Shown in pieces: positions 27,338-35,923 of a stretch of DNA of 60,496 nt. Source of the DNA: Iodobacter sp. (GTDB lineage Bacteria; Pseudomonadota; Gammaproteobacteria; Burkholderiales; Chitinibacteraceae); NCBI RefSeq assembly GCF_025352645.1, contig NZ_JANXSO010000161.1, positions 1 to 60,496 of the forward strand, read 5' to 3'. The position numbers and the translations under genes were made by a program. The first letter of the stretch is position 1. Every line of letters begins with the position of its first letter. Under the pieces are notes generated by a model. The model was not told the origin of the DNA. It made no database searches and was given only the letters and a program-made list of their open reading frames with translations.

Positions 27338-28369
27338 TCAATCTTTGGGTGTAAAGCCAAAATGCTCGTATGCAGACAGTGTAGCAATCCTGCCGCGTGG
27401 TGTTCTTTGTAAAAAGCCTTGTTGAATCAAGTAAGGCTCAATTACGTCTTCAATGGTATCGCTTGATTCACCAATGGCTGCCGCTACGTTATCTAGCCCC
27501 ACTGGGCCACCCGCAAATTTTTCTAAGATGGCAGATAAAAGCTTCCTATCCATGACATCCAGCCCTGCGTGATCGACATCGAGCATTGATAGCGCTGCGT
27601 CGGCTACTTCACGGGTGACATGGCCGTCGGCGCGTACTTCGGCGTAATCCCTCACGCGGCGTAGCAGGCGATTGGCAATACGCGGCGTACCCCGTGATCT
27701 TCGCGCAATTTCGAAGGCACCGTCAGGTGCGATATTCACCTTGAGTAATTGTGCCGAACGTGTCGTGATGCGGGTTAGTTCTTCTGGAGTGTAAAACTCT
27801 AGCCTTGCCACAATGCCAAATCGATCGCGTAGCGGATTGGTCAGCATGCCTGCGCGGGTGGTGGCACCAATCAAGGTAAATGGCGGTAGGTCGAGCTTTA
27901 CCGATCGAGCAGCGGGGCCTTCGCCTATCATTAAATCGAGCTGAAAATCTTCTAGCGCTGGGTAGAGAATTTCTTCTACTACGGGGCTTAGACGGTGGAT
28001 TTCATCGATAAACAATACATCGTGTGGCTCTAGATTCGTCAAAATTGCCGCTAAATCACCCGCCCGCTCCAGTACGGGGCCGGAGGTTTGGCGCAGATTT
28101 ACCCCCAGCTCGCGGGAGATAATATGCGCCAGCGTGGTTTTGCCAAGGCCCGGCGGGCCAAATAGTAAAACGTGATCGAGCGCTTCACCGCGTTTTTTTG
28201 CGGCTTCAATAAAAATTTCTAATTGCCCACGCGCCTTGGCTTGGCCCACGTATTCGTCAAGTAATTTAGGCCGCAGCGCGTGTTCTTGTTTCTCTTCTTG
28301 CGTCGACATTTTTTTGCTGCTGATCAAGCGATCAGCAGGCGCAGAAGAGAGCGCATCAGTTTCGATCAT
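27338..28369 (-). CDS. ruvB: Holliday junction branch-migration ATPase RuvB
   Basis: A 343-residue AAA+ motor that drives branch migration with RuvA. Motifs: [11 protein letters not shown], Walker [13 protein letters not shown], Walker [12 protein letters not shown], sensor [19 protein letters not shown], and a C-terminal winged helix ending [17 protein letters not shown] chose ATG 28369; it overlaps the stop of the PAP2 gene (ATGA). RuvA is one gene further upstream rather than adjacent. Confidence 0.97.
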   Translation of the reverse strand: MIETDALSSAPADRLISSKKMSTQEEKQEHALRPKLLDEYVGQAKARGQLEIFIEAAKKRGEALDHVLLFGPPGLGKTTLAHIISRELGVNLRQTSGPVLERAGDLAAILTNLEPHDVLFIDEIHRLSPVVEEILYPALEDFQLDLMIGEGPAARSVKLDLPPFTLIGATTRAGMLTNPLRDRFGIVARLEFYTPEELTRITTRSAQLLKVNIAPDGAFEIARRSRGTPRIANRLLRRVRDYAEVRADGHVTREVADAALSMLDVDHAGLDVMDRKLLSAILEKFAGGPVGLDNVAAAIGESSDTIEDVIEPYLIQQGFLQRTPRGRIATLSAYEHFGFTPKD

Positions 28370-28983
28370 GGCAGGCAATCCAGTCGGGTAAAGCGGCTTG
28401 TGGCGTAGCAATAAGCCAGCACTACAACGCTGGCAACACTAAAGCCTGCAATGATATCGGAGAAATGGTGTACACCCAGCACTAGCCTAGCCAAGCCGCC
28501 CAATATCGCGGCACAAAAGGCGATGCTAAACCAAAGGCTACGTTGCTGGGGGCGGTAGTGAGTGGCGATGATGGCTAATACAAAAGACATAATCCAAGCG
28601 CTCATGGCGTGGCCACTGGGAAACGATGGGCCGTGGGCGGAGGCTAAGAATTCTAGGCTAGGCCTTGGGCGCAGAATGGTAAATTTGAGCAGGGCATTCA
28701 GTACCCAGCCGCTTAAAATAGCCAAGGGAAGGCCGATCGCATCCCAGCGTTGGCGGGTTTTTCTCCAGATGCCGGCACTAATCAGTGCAGCCAGTAGCAG
28801 GGATCCAAATGCGCTGCCAAACCAAGCTAACACTTTGCTTGCCGTAATGAAGGCTTGAGGGCCACCGTAAAGCGCGTTGCCGATAGCATCATCGAATGCA
28901 TTGAGCTGCGGAGTACCTAAAGCTGCGGCCAGAATAATAAAAATAAGGGTGCCGGCAAGGGCGGTGATAGCCAGTGTTCGCAT
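28366..28983 (-). CDS. PAP2-family membrane phosphatase
   Basis: A 205-residue protein with five to six transmembrane helices. The three phosphatase motifs are visible: [16 protein letters not shown], and [12 protein letters not shown]. Such enzymes dephosphorylate lipid phosphates such as undecaprenyl pyrophosphate or phosphatidate at the membrane. It is placed between ruvA (stop adjacent at 28984) and ruvB (4 bp overlap), so it is translated within the ruvAB operon. Confidence 0.88.
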   Translation of the reverse strand: MRTLAITALAGTLIFIILAAALGTPQLNAFDDAIGNALYGGPQAFITASKVLAWFGSAFGSLLLAALISAGIWRKTRQRWDAIGLPLAILSGWVLNALLKFTILRPRPSLEFLASAHGPSFPSGHAMSAWIMSFVLAIIATHYRPQQRSLWFSIAFCAAILGGLARLVLGVHHFSDIIAGFSVASVVVLAYCYATSRFTRLDCLP

Positions 28984-29583
28984 TTAAATTTTAACCAGTT
29001 GTTTAAGGGCACGTCGAATGCCATCAGACACATCAACATCCGTCGCGAGCTCTTTGACCGCGCTACTGGCTTCGCGTTCGCTATAACCTAAGGCAATTAA
29101 TGCATGGTGCACATCATCTTTATTTGATGCAGGCGTTTGAAACAGTGCGCTTTTATCGCTTACAGCAGTCATAATAGGTAGGTTGTTTAGCTTACCTCGT
29201 AGCTCGAGCACCAATCTTTCTGCGGTTTTTTTACCAATTCCAGGCACTTTAGAAAGGCGAACAAGGTCTTCTGCGGCAATGGCTTGTGCCAGCTCGTCTG
29301 CATTCATGCCAGATAAAATAGCCAGCGCAATTTTTGCGCCAATACCGCTTACTTTAATGAGTGAGCGGAACGTATCGCGTTCTGGTTTGGTGGCAAAGCC
29401 ATATAAAAGTTGTGCATCTTCACGAACAACCATGTGAATAAATAAGCCTACTGGTTGCCCTAGGTGGGGCAGCACATAAAACGTGCTCATTGGCACATCT
29501 ACTTCGTAGCCCACGCCATTGGTTTCAATCACAATTTGTGGGGGCTGTTTTTCGATCAGGGTTCCGGAAAGGCGTCCGATCAT
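28984..29583 (-). CDS. ruvA: Holliday junction DNA-binding protein RuvA
   Basis: A 199-residue protein that tetramerises on Holliday junctions. Domain I starts [15 protein letters not shown]. Two helix-hairpin-helix motifs follow ([33 protein letters not shown]), and domain III at the end binds RuvB ([16 protein letters not shown]). I chose the family-typical start MIGR at 29583; an ATG at 29592 is three codons upstream. It is divergent from the solute-binding protein at 29618. Confidence 0.97.
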   Translation of the reverse strand: MIGRLSGTLIEKQPPQIVIETNGVGYEVDVPMSTFYVLPHLGQPVGLFIHMVVREDAQLLYGFATKPERDTFRSLIKVSGIGAKIALAILSGMNADELAQAIAAEDLVRLSKVPGIGKKTAERLVLELRGKLNNLPIMTAVSDKSALFQTPASNKDDVHHALIALGYSEREASSAVKELATDVDVSDGIRRALKQLVKI

Positions 29584-29617
29584 GATGTGCATCTCTAAAG
29601 GAAAGCGGGGAGTATAA

Positions 29618-30343
29618 ATGCCTGAGATTAGCTTGACGAATTGGACGTTAGGTATTTTTTGCTGGGTCTGTGTGCTGCAAGTCCATGCAGCGCCTGTTCG
29701 ATTGCTGACGCAGCAACAATTACCCTATAGCAATCAGCAAATGGATGGCCGCCAGAGCGGAATTGCTTTGGAGACGGTACGCTGTGTAATGATTAAGTTA
29801 CAGCGCTCTGTGGATATCAAGTTTGTGCCTTGGAAGCGCGCACAAAACCTCGTTGAATTGGGCGAGGCGGATGGGTTTTTCTCTGCTTCACAAAATAGTG
29901 AGCGAGATCGCTACGCGACGCTTTCGCAAATGATTGCTCCACAGCAGTGGCGTTGGTATTTTCGCTCCGAAAGCTTGGCCAAACCTTTGAGCGAGGAATT
30001 TCGCCTTTCTGCAACGGTAGGGGCTTATTTTGGTTCCAATATGCTGACGTGGTTAAAAAATGCTGGTTATCGCATTTATGCCACGCCGCCAGCACATGAT
30101 CAGCTATTAAAAATGCTGCTTGCTGGCCGAGTGGATGCGGTGCTGGCCAGTGATTTGGCCATGAATGAGGCGATTCATTTGGCCCATGTAGAGCAAAAAG
30201 TACGCTCTGAATTACAAGAAGATAAACCGTTAGGCGTGTATTTTTCGCATCATTTATTAAAAGAAGAGCCTGATTTCTTATCCCGCTTTAATGCCCAACT
30301 GCCATCTTGCCGCGTAAAGGTTCAAAGCGCTTGGCAATCTTAA
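29618..30343 (+). CDS. Periplasmic solute-binding protein, family 3-like
   Basis: A 241-residue protein with a signal peptide ([17 protein letters not shown]). The mature part resembles extracellular solute-binding family 3 proteins: [74 protein letters not shown]. No permease or ATPase genes are nearby, so it is an orphan, possibly with a sensing role. It is divergent from ruvA, with only about 34 bp between starts. Confidence 0.78.
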   Translation: MPEISLTNWTLGIFCWVCVLQVHAAPVRLLTQQQLPYSNQQMDGRQSGIALETVRCVMIKLQRSVDIKFVPWKRAQNLVELGEADGFFSASQNSERDRYATLSQMIAPQQWRWYFRSESLAKPLSEEFRLSATVGAYFGSNMLTWLKNAGYRIYATPPAHDQLLKMLLAGRVDAVLASDLAMNEAIHLAHVEQKVRSELQEDKPLGVYFSHHLLKEEPDFLSRFNAQLPSCRVKVQSAWQS

Positions 30344-30349
30344 ACGCTG

Positions 30350-30412
30350 CAGGGGCGCGGCAAGCAGCACCCATTTCAGCCTAGGCGCAGCAAGCAGCGC
30401 CCCTACATTTGT
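30350..30412. repeat. GGGGCGC/GCAAGCAGC palindromic repeat after the solute-binding protein
   Basis: GCAGGGGCGC...GCAAGCAGC occurs twice with an inverted flank GCGCCCCTAC (30397-30406). It fills the gap between convergent genes. A related GGGCGCGGCATACCGTGCCCCTAC hairpin follows chpA near 53768-53792. Confidence 0.55.
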
Positions 30413-30418
30413 TAATAA

Positions 30419-30940
30419 TTAAGCTAGCCGCCCACGTTTAATAGTGAGGCCTAAGCTGGCGAGTTGCTTCATCGCGCCGCTATCGTGCTGGGCGTGGGTG
30501 AGGGCAACGGCAAGCGCGTCGGCAGCGTCAGATTGCGGTGCACCGTTTAGACGTAGCATGCGTTGCACCATTTGGCTGACTTGCTCTTTATCGGCGTGAC
30601 CATTACCCACCACGGCTTGTTTGACTTGCAGCGCGGTATATTCGCCGATAGGCAAATTAGCCAATACTAGCGCCGACATCGCCGCGCCCCGCGCCTGGCC
30701 TAGCATTAATGTGGATTGTGGGTTGACGTTTACAAACACAATTTCAACCGCGGCAATATCAGGCTTATAGGTTTCAACCACCTCTGCAATGCCACGCAAA
30801 ATAGATTTGATGCGGGCGGCCAATTCCCCGCCAGGGGTGCGAATACAGCCTGAAGCGACATACGTTCGGTTTTGTCCATCGACATCAATCACACCAAAGC
30901 CGGTTACTCTAGAACCGGGGTCAATTCCTAGAATACGCAT
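30419..30940 (-). CDS. ruvC: Crossover junction endodeoxyribonuclease RuvC
   Basis: A 173-residue Holliday-junction resolvase. Catalytic acidic residues: Asp7 in [15 protein letters not shown], Glu in AAVEIVFVN, and the C-terminal [12 protein letters not shown] pair. QARGAA and [16 protein letters not shown] are family blocks. I chose ATG 30940, which overlaps the TonB-like gene stop (TAATG), implying coupled expression. Confidence 0.96.
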   Translation of the reverse strand: MRILGIDPGSRVTGFGVIDVDGQNRTYVASGCIRTPGGELAARIKSILRGIAEVVETYKPDIAAVEIVFVNVNPQSTLMLGQARGAAMSALVLANLPIGEYTALQVKQAVVGNGHADKEQVSQMVQRMLRLNGAPQSDAADALAVALTHAQHDSGAMKQLASLGLTIKRGRLA

Positions 30941-31794
30941 TAATCGTTGCCTAAAACGGTATCGCCCTTGGCAAAGGTCCAAGTGCGGCTGATGCTAATG
31001 ACATCGGTGTCTTTACGAATCTCATCAGGAAACTTACCAAAGGGCGCGGCCATTTTTACGATGCGTAATGCGGCAGCATCCAGCTCCTTATTTCCCGAAG
31101 ACTTGCTGATTTCTGCTTTACGCACATTGCCATTGGCATCAATTTCTACTGAAACCAATAAACGGCCATACATTTTATTGCCTTGCCCATCTAGCGGGTA
31201 GGTGAGCGCACCGACGCGCTCCATTTTCATCCGCCAATCTTCAACATAGCGGGCAAAACGATATTCACGCGCCCTTGCACCAATAAAGGCCATACGAGGC
31301 CGGCTTTGATAAGCACTGGTTTGCTTGCTGATTTGTGCCGCTAAACCGGCAATTTCACGCGCTTGTTGTTTTAATTGCTCGCTATCTTGGCCGGTATCCG
31401 CCACTTGCGTGCTTTTGCCTAGGTCTTGTGCAATATGGGTGTCGGCTTTGAGCTGCAGCATGAGTTTTTCTGCATCAGCTTCAAGTTTCTTTTGTTGCTC
31501 TTTAACTCGTTCCACTTCTTTAGATGGCAAATTATCATTGGCAGGTAAAGGCGATTTAACGTGCTGATTGGCCACATCGGTATTGCCACCACCATTAAGG
31601 TTGGCTTGGGCAAGTGCATCGGCTTTAAGCGCGTCTTGTAGAGTGCGCTGATTAACCAATACTACTTCAAGTGGCTGTGCAGAAAAGAGTGTTTTAGGGT
31701 CGGGCATTACAAACTTCATGCCAAAAATTGGAACGGCATGGGCCAGTATCGATAACATGACGCCCAGAGCCATAAAACGTTGCGCTCTATCCAT
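30940..31794 (-). CDS. TonB-family energy-transducer-like protein
   Basis: A 284-residue bitopic protein. A short N-terminal segment precedes one membrane helix ([19 protein letters not shown]). A coiled-coil periplasmic stretch follows ([23 protein letters not shown], about residues 100-140), and a C-terminal TonB_C-like domain ([38 protein letters not shown]). TonB proteins pass proton-motive force to outer-membrane receptors. No exbBD are adjacent. ATG at 31809 is an equally possible start; I saw no strong ribosome site. It is coupled to ruvC by a 1-bp overlap. Confidence 0.78.
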   Translation of the reverse strand: MDRAQRFMALGVMLSILAHAVPIFGMKFVMPDPKTLFSAQPLEVVLVNQRTLQDALKADALAQANLNGGGNTDVANQHVKSPLPANDNLPSKEVERVKEQQKKLEADAEKLMLQLKADTHIAQDLGKSTQVADTGQDSEQLKQQAREIAGLAAQISKQTSAYQSRPRMAFIGARAREYRFARYVEDWRMKMERVGALTYPLDGQGNKMYGRLLVSVEIDANGNVRKAEISKSSGNKELDAAALRIVKMAAPFGKFPDEIRKDTDVISISRTWTFAKGDTVLGND

Positions 31795-31904
31795 TTTTAG
31801 CCCGTACATACTTAAGATTTTTAATCGCGGGAGTGTAGCACAGCGCTGGATACTCACTTGCTGCTAAAATAGTTCATTCATCTACCTGTAAGGATAAATA
31901 AATA

Positions 31905-32207
31905 ATGATTAAGTATTTTTTACCGCTATTACTGGTCTGTACACCTTTAGTTTGGGCCGAGGATGGCGCCAAGGTCGCTGCTAAATACAATTGCTTGGGA
32001 TGCCATGCAATTGATAGTAAAATTGTAGGCCCATCTTATAAGGATGTTGCGACAAAATATCGCGGACAAAAAGATGCAGAAGAGATGTTAATGAAAGAAG
32101 TACGTGCAGGTTTGCCAGGAGGAAAATGGGGGAAAATCCCCATGCCAGCACAGCAAATTGAAGAGAAAGATTTAAAAATTATTATCCATTGGGTGTTGTC
32201 TCATTAA
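31905..32207 (+). CDS. Small periplasmic c-type cytochrome
   Basis: A 100-residue mono-haem cytochrome. A signal peptide (YFLPLLLVCTPLVWAE) is followed by the haem motif CLGCH (residues 32-36), then KIVGPSYKDVATKYRGQKDAE and the axial Met in KIPMPA. This is the class I cytochrome c551/c552 pattern, an electron carrier between respiratory complexes. It is divergent from the TonB-like gene. Confidence 0.88.
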   Translation: MIKYFLPLLLVCTPLVWAEDGAKVAAKYNCLGCHAIDSKIVGPSYKDVATKYRGQKDAEEMLMKEVRAGLPGGKWGKIPMPAQQIEEKDLKIIIHWVLSH

Positions 32208-32390
32208 TACCATACCGCCCGTATGGCAAAACGAGTTATTGCATTGCGGCTGCGACTTGATTATGCTGCCTCCCCATTTGGTGGGGTGTATGCTCGTAAG
32301 TTTATGTTCTGTCTAGTATTTGTTTCAATATGATGAAACAACGCAGCAGCACACACGCCCCGCCCCCATTTGCAGAAAGGGAGAACCACC

Positions 32391-32807
32391 ATGGCCAAAC
32401 TCACGGAACAAGAAATCATTAGCTGGAACGGTTCAGAAGATGATTACATGAACCCGGATCACCTCGAGTTTTTCCGGGCTAAGCTTCTGCAAATGAAAGC
32501 AGAGCTTTTGGCGAATGCCAATCAGACCAGCCAACACTTGCAAGAACAAGAAGCCACGCCAGATCCAGCGGATCGCGCCACTTTGGAAGAAGAATACGCA
32601 TTAGAGCTGCGCACGCGAGATCGTGAGCGTAAGCTGTTGATGAAGATCGACTCCACTTTGCGTAAGCTAGACGAGGGTAACTACGGTTACTGCGAAGACA
32701 CGGGTGAGCCTATCGGCTTGCCGCGTTTAGTGGCGCGCCCTACCGCCTCCATGTCATTGGAAGCGCAAGAGCGTCGTGAACGTATGAAAAAACAGTACGC
32801 AGATTAA
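32391..32807 (+). CDS. dksA: RNA polymerase-binding regulator DksA, zinc-finger-degenerate type
   Basis: A 138-residue protein that binds the RNA polymerase secondary channel and works with ppGpp. The coiled-coil tip has the key acidic pair in TPDPADRATLEEE. The C-terminal finger reads YCEDTGEPIG...ASMSLEAQERRE: only one of the four zinc-ligand Cys of E. coli DksA is present (CxxT and SxxA in place of two CxxC). I chose ATG 32391 with AAAGGGAG upstream. A Fur-family regulator follows 12 bp downstream. Confidence 0.93.
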   Translation: MAKLTEQEIISWNGSEDDYMNPDHLEFFRAKLLQMKAELLANANQTSQHLQEQEATPDPADRATLEEEYALELRTRDRERKLLMKIDSTLRKLDEGNYGYCEDTGEPIGLPRLVARPTASMSLEAQERRERMKKQYAD

Positions 32808-32819
32808 TGTGCTGTTTTG

Positions 32820-33236
32820 ATGAGTAATAGCGCTGAGACAATCGCTAAAGCGCGAGATTTAGTCGCCCAGACCCGTGCCCGCACAACGCCAGCACGGGTG
32901 CGGGTGCTGGCGGCCTTACTGGATGCACAGCGGCCGCTATCGCATTTAGATGTCTTGGCTGCGCTGCAGCCTGCCATTGATCGTGTCACCGTTTATCGGG
33001 TGCTTGATTGGCTAAATGAACAACATTTGGCGCATAAGCTATCTGGGGATGATCGAGTTTGGCGCTTTTCTGTTGCACCTGCTCCACACCATCATGCGCA
33101 TTTTCAGTGTGAAGAATGTGGGCGTTTTTTCTGTTTAGAAAATGTTAGCAGCGATTTACCTGTAAGCTTACCTGCGCAATTCATGGCACGTACGGTGGAA
33201 ATCACAGTTAAAGGCATTTGCGCCGACTGTCGATAG
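32820..33236 (+). CDS. Fur-family transcriptional regulator, Zur-like
   Basis: A 138-residue metalloregulator. The winged helix (TPARVRVLAALLDAQRPLSHLDVLAAL, DRVTVYRVLDWLNEQHLAHKL) is followed by the HHHAHFQCEECGRFFCLE metal site and a C-terminal CxxC (GICADCR). The two CxxC pairs form the structural zinc site. Short length and the sequence resemble Zur or the Neisseriales Fur-like group rather than canonical Fur. It lies 12 bp after dksA and is likely co-transcribed. Confidence 0.82.
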   Translation: MSNSAETIAKARDLVAQTRARTTPARVRVLAALLDAQRPLSHLDVLAALQPAIDRVTVYRVLDWLNEQHLAHKLSGDDRVWRFSVAPAPHHHAHFQCEECGRFFCLENVSSDLPVSLPAQFMARTVEITVKGICADCR

Positions 33237-33310
33237 ACGCTAATCTCTTCCCTCCACATAGAAACTCAAAACTTGCCGCAGTGTAGACGGCAATGCGACA
33301 GGGGAAGCAT

Positions 33311-34381
33311 ATGCAATACCAAACAGATGACGTCCGTATTCGTGAAATAAAAGAACTACTCCCCCCTATTGCGGTGATGGAAAAATTTCCAGTCAGTGAA
33401 GTGGCTTCCGTTACGGTATTTGAAACTCGTCAAGCGATTCAACGCATCCTGCAAGGCTCGGATGATCGCCTGTTAGTGGTGATTGGCCCCTGCTCGATTC
33501 ACGATACAACGGCTGCCCATGAATATGGCGCTAAGTTAAAAGTGTTGCGCGAGTTGCACAAAAACGATCTTGAAATTGTGATGCGGGTTTACTTTGAAAA
33601 GCCACGTACTACGGTAGGTTGGAAAGGTCTAATTAATGATCCTTACCTAAATGGCAGCTTCAACATCAATGATGGCTTACGTATTGCACGTAAATTGCTG
33701 GTTGATTTAAACAATGAAGGCATGCCAACCGCCGGTGAATTCCTAGACATGATTACGCCACAATATATGGCGGATCTAATGAGCTGGGGTGCAATTGGCG
33801 CGCGTACTACAGAATCACAAGTGCATCGTGAATTAGCTTCAGGCTTATCTTGTCCAGTTGGCTTTAAAAACGGTACCGATGGCAATTTAAAAATTGCTCT
33901 TGATGCGATTCGCGCATCTAGCCAATCTCACCACTTTTTGTCTGTGACCAAAATGGGCCATTCGGCGATTGTGGCTACGGCTGGCAATCCTGATTGCCAT
34001 ATTATTTTGCGTGGCGGCAAAGAGCCTAATTTTGATACCAATCATGTACAAGCTGCGGCGGCAGATTTAGCTAAAGCGGGTTTGCCACAAAAAATCATGG
34101 TTGATTTTAGCCACGCCAATAGCAGCAAAGATTATCGCCGTCAGGTGAATGTATCGGCTGATGTTTGTGCTCAATTAGCCCGTGGTAATAATGCGATTTT
34201 TGGTGTGATGGTTGAGAGCCATATCGTGGGCGGTCGCCAAGATCATGTGGAAGGCACTCCGCTGACCTATGGGCAATCGATTACCGATGGTTGCATTAGT
34301 TGGGATCAAACCGAAACCATGCTGATCGATTTGGCTAAGGCGGTGGTTGATCGCCGTGCAATTGCCAAGGTGCATATTTAA
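33311..34381 (+). CDS. aroG: 3-deoxy-7-phosphoheptulonate (DAHP) synthase, class I
   Basis: A 356-residue aldolase that joins phosphoenolpyruvate and erythrose 4-phosphate, the first step of the shikimate pathway. Motifs: VVIGPCSIHD, MRVYFEKPRTTVGWKGLINDP, GARTTESQVHRELASGLSCPVGFKNGTDG and IMVDFSHANSSKD. This is the AroF/G/H type, with an N-terminal extension for amino-acid feedback. Which amino acid inhibits it cannot be read directly. ATG 33311 has AGGGGAAG upstream. A terminator closes it. Confidence 0.95.
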   Translation: MQYQTDDVRIREIKELLPPIAVMEKFPVSEVASVTVFETRQAIQRILQGSDDRLLVVIGPCSIHDTTAAHEYGAKLKVLRELHKNDLEIVMRVYFEKPRTTVGWKGLINDPYLNGSFNINDGLRIARKLLVDLNNEGMPTAGEFLDMITPQYMADLMSWGAIGARTTESQVHRELASGLSCPVGFKNGTDGNLKIALDAIRASSQSHHFLSVTKMGHSAIVATAGNPDCHIILRGGKEPNFDTNHVQAAAADLAKAGLPQKIMVDFSHANSSKDYRRQVNVSADVCAQLARGNNAIFGVMVESHIVGGRQDHVEGTPLTYGQSITDGCISWDQTETMLIDLAKAVVDRRAIAKVHI

Positions 34382-34723
34382 TAGCTTGATAGTTTAGCCC
34401 TTTAAAACGCCTCGTTAATCGAGGCGTTTTTGCATTTAAAATCAAGAGCTTGCTTATGTAAGGGTCAGCAAGCCGCTGTCCCTACTGAGGTTTTCTTATG
34501 GCTTGTGGCTGCTGTTTTTATGCATTGCATAACATCTGCTAGTGCATTGAAAACGCGATAAAAACCATTTGTTGAGTTGCTGTGGCTTATCTTTCCTGAC
34601 CGTAGGGCATGGAATTGCTGGATTTGGTGAGACTCTTTACTAATATTGAAAATCGGCTGGCTTGAATAAGATCTTTTACGGTACTGATTTAAACCAAGGG
34701 ATTAGCTAATAAGGAGCAAGTCC
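34382..34723. other. Intergenic region after aroG
   Basis: About 340 bp. It starts with the aroG terminator (34405-34431). The rest has no supportable gene or obvious structure, and presumably includes the promoter of the small gene at 34724. Confidence 0.5.
34405..34431 (+). terminator. Rho-independent terminator of aroG
   Basis: AAACGCCTCG (34405-34414), loop TTAAT, CGAGGCGTTT (34420-34429) and a T-run. Confidence 0.92.
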
Positions 34724-35005
34724 ATGCAATTTGATGAAGTTATTCCAGATCATTTTAATATTATTTCTCGCACCCCACTGCCCCATGTCTTGATTGAGCA
34801 AGCGCTGATGCAATTAGGAGGAGGGGGGATTGAGGGCACTAATTTTAAGCGTAATGCTTTGCTCTCCGCGGGTTGGAAGCATGCCAGTGTGGTGTCGTAT
34901 GGTAAGCACCCTACAGAGGCAGCTTCCGCGTTTAATGTAGTTCGCGCAGTGCTAGCTGCAAGCCAAAACCCTACAGAAATTATGGAAAAATTACAGGAAA
35001 AATAA
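34724..35005 (+). CDS. Small conserved-looking hypothetical protein
   Basis: A 93-residue acidic-to-neutral protein with a good ribosome site (AAGGAG, 8 bp before ATG). No signal peptide or membrane segment. It has a glycine run (LGGGGIEGTNFKRNALLSAG) and an alpha-helical C-terminus (AASAFNVVRAVLAASQNPTEIMEKLQEK). I do not recognise a family. It stands alone, convergent with the E2-like gene. Confidence 0.6.
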   Translation: MQFDEVIPDHFNIISRTPLPHVLIEQALMQLGGGGIEGTNFKRNALLSAGWKHASVVSYGKHPTEAASAFNVVRAVLAASQNPTEIMEKLQEK

Positions 35006-35060
35006 AAGATACAGAGTGCTTAAAGCATGCCATGCAATGGATGTAGATTGCTTCAACTCA

Positions 35061-35537
35061 TTAAGTGTTGCACCTAGCATCTAACCATTGCAGCATGATC
35101 GAGCGCACATGGGCTTCTACATCGGCAATTTCAATCGATGGCCCCTGCGGAGTCACTGTACTGAGATCAACGCCTAATTTGGCGGCAAGTTGGGCCGCCA
35201 ATGGGCTGACGCTGAGTAGAGGGGCCGCGGGCCAATCAAGTTGGCAAGCGCTGGCAAAAGATAACTCTTCTGTGCCAAACGTTTGCACGGGTACTTCTTC
35301 GATTTCCATTTGCAAGAGCAAATCACCACAGGCTACCGTTTCTGTTAGCGTCACCATCATATGAGAAACCCAGCCTGTTTCTGGAGCGCAGATTTCTACT
35401 AATTCACCTCCACATTTCAAAGTAAGTAGTGGCGTATTTATTTGGACATGCTGGCCAGGCAAGATATGTAAGGCTGTTACGCTGGCTGTATTGTCTAGTT
35501 CAGGTACGCAAATCAGGTGCGTGGTAAATGCCGTCAT
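35061..35537 (-). CDS. Stand-alone lipoyl-like plus E3-binding-like protein without catalytic domain
   Basis: A 158-residue protein. Residues 1-77 follow the biotinyl/lipoyl-domain pattern of E2 acyltransferases (VPELDNTASVTALHILPGQHVQINTPLLTLKC...APETGWV...VACGDLLLQME), but the DKA lysine turn reads CGGEL, so no lipoylation lysine is present. Residues 109-145 match a peripheral subunit-binding domain (SPLAAQLAAKLGVDLSTVTPQGPSIEIADVEAHV). The protein ends there, without the 230-residue acyltransferase domain. It could be an E3-binding or decoy subunit of a 2-oxoacid dehydrogenase. No E1/E3 genes are adjacent. Confidence 0.65.
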   Translation of the reverse strand: MTAFTTHLICVPELDNTASVTALHILPGQHVQINTPLLTLKCGGELVEICAPETGWVSHMMVTLTETVACGDLLLQMEIEEVPVQTFGTEELSFASACQLDWPAAPLLSVSPLAAQLAAKLGVDLSTVTPQGPSIEIADVEAHVRSIMLQWLDARCNT

Positions 35538-35923
35538 GGTGAATATGCACCTATTTTGGGATGATTTAGCTTGATTTTGGCCAATACGGGGTGATTTGGT
35601 GTTGCTTAAAATATGCAGCAGTAATTATTCCGTTGCGGTGCAGCATCGCTGTTTTTAACATTCGCCCCTACAGGGTAATTGTTATACGGATATTACCTCA
35701 GCAGCTAAGTGATGCTCAGCAAAATGAAGTAGTTCACGAAAACCACAAAAGTTATTGGGGCGTAGCAAGCATGGCCCTTTTTTCGCATGTGTAAGCTCAG
35801 GGAAGAAACGGCGATCTACCTGCCTTGAAGTTTGCTAGGCTAGGTGATTGTTCTGATCTATCGATACAAGCTAGTGCTAAGGCGATGCCTATCACGGCCA
35901 GTGCAATACTTAAGGAGTAGTTT
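35538..35923. other. Intergenic region upstream of ackA
   Basis: About 385 bp between the divergent E2-like gene and ackA. The short frame at 35591-35794 has no ribosome site or coding signs. A CGCCCCTACAGGG word resembles the GGGGCGC repeats. No other element is seen. Confidence 0.5.

Noticed and set aside
35591-35794. 67-residue frame upstream of ackA
   Set aside because: No ribosome site, no family pattern, and it lies in the intergenic promoter region.
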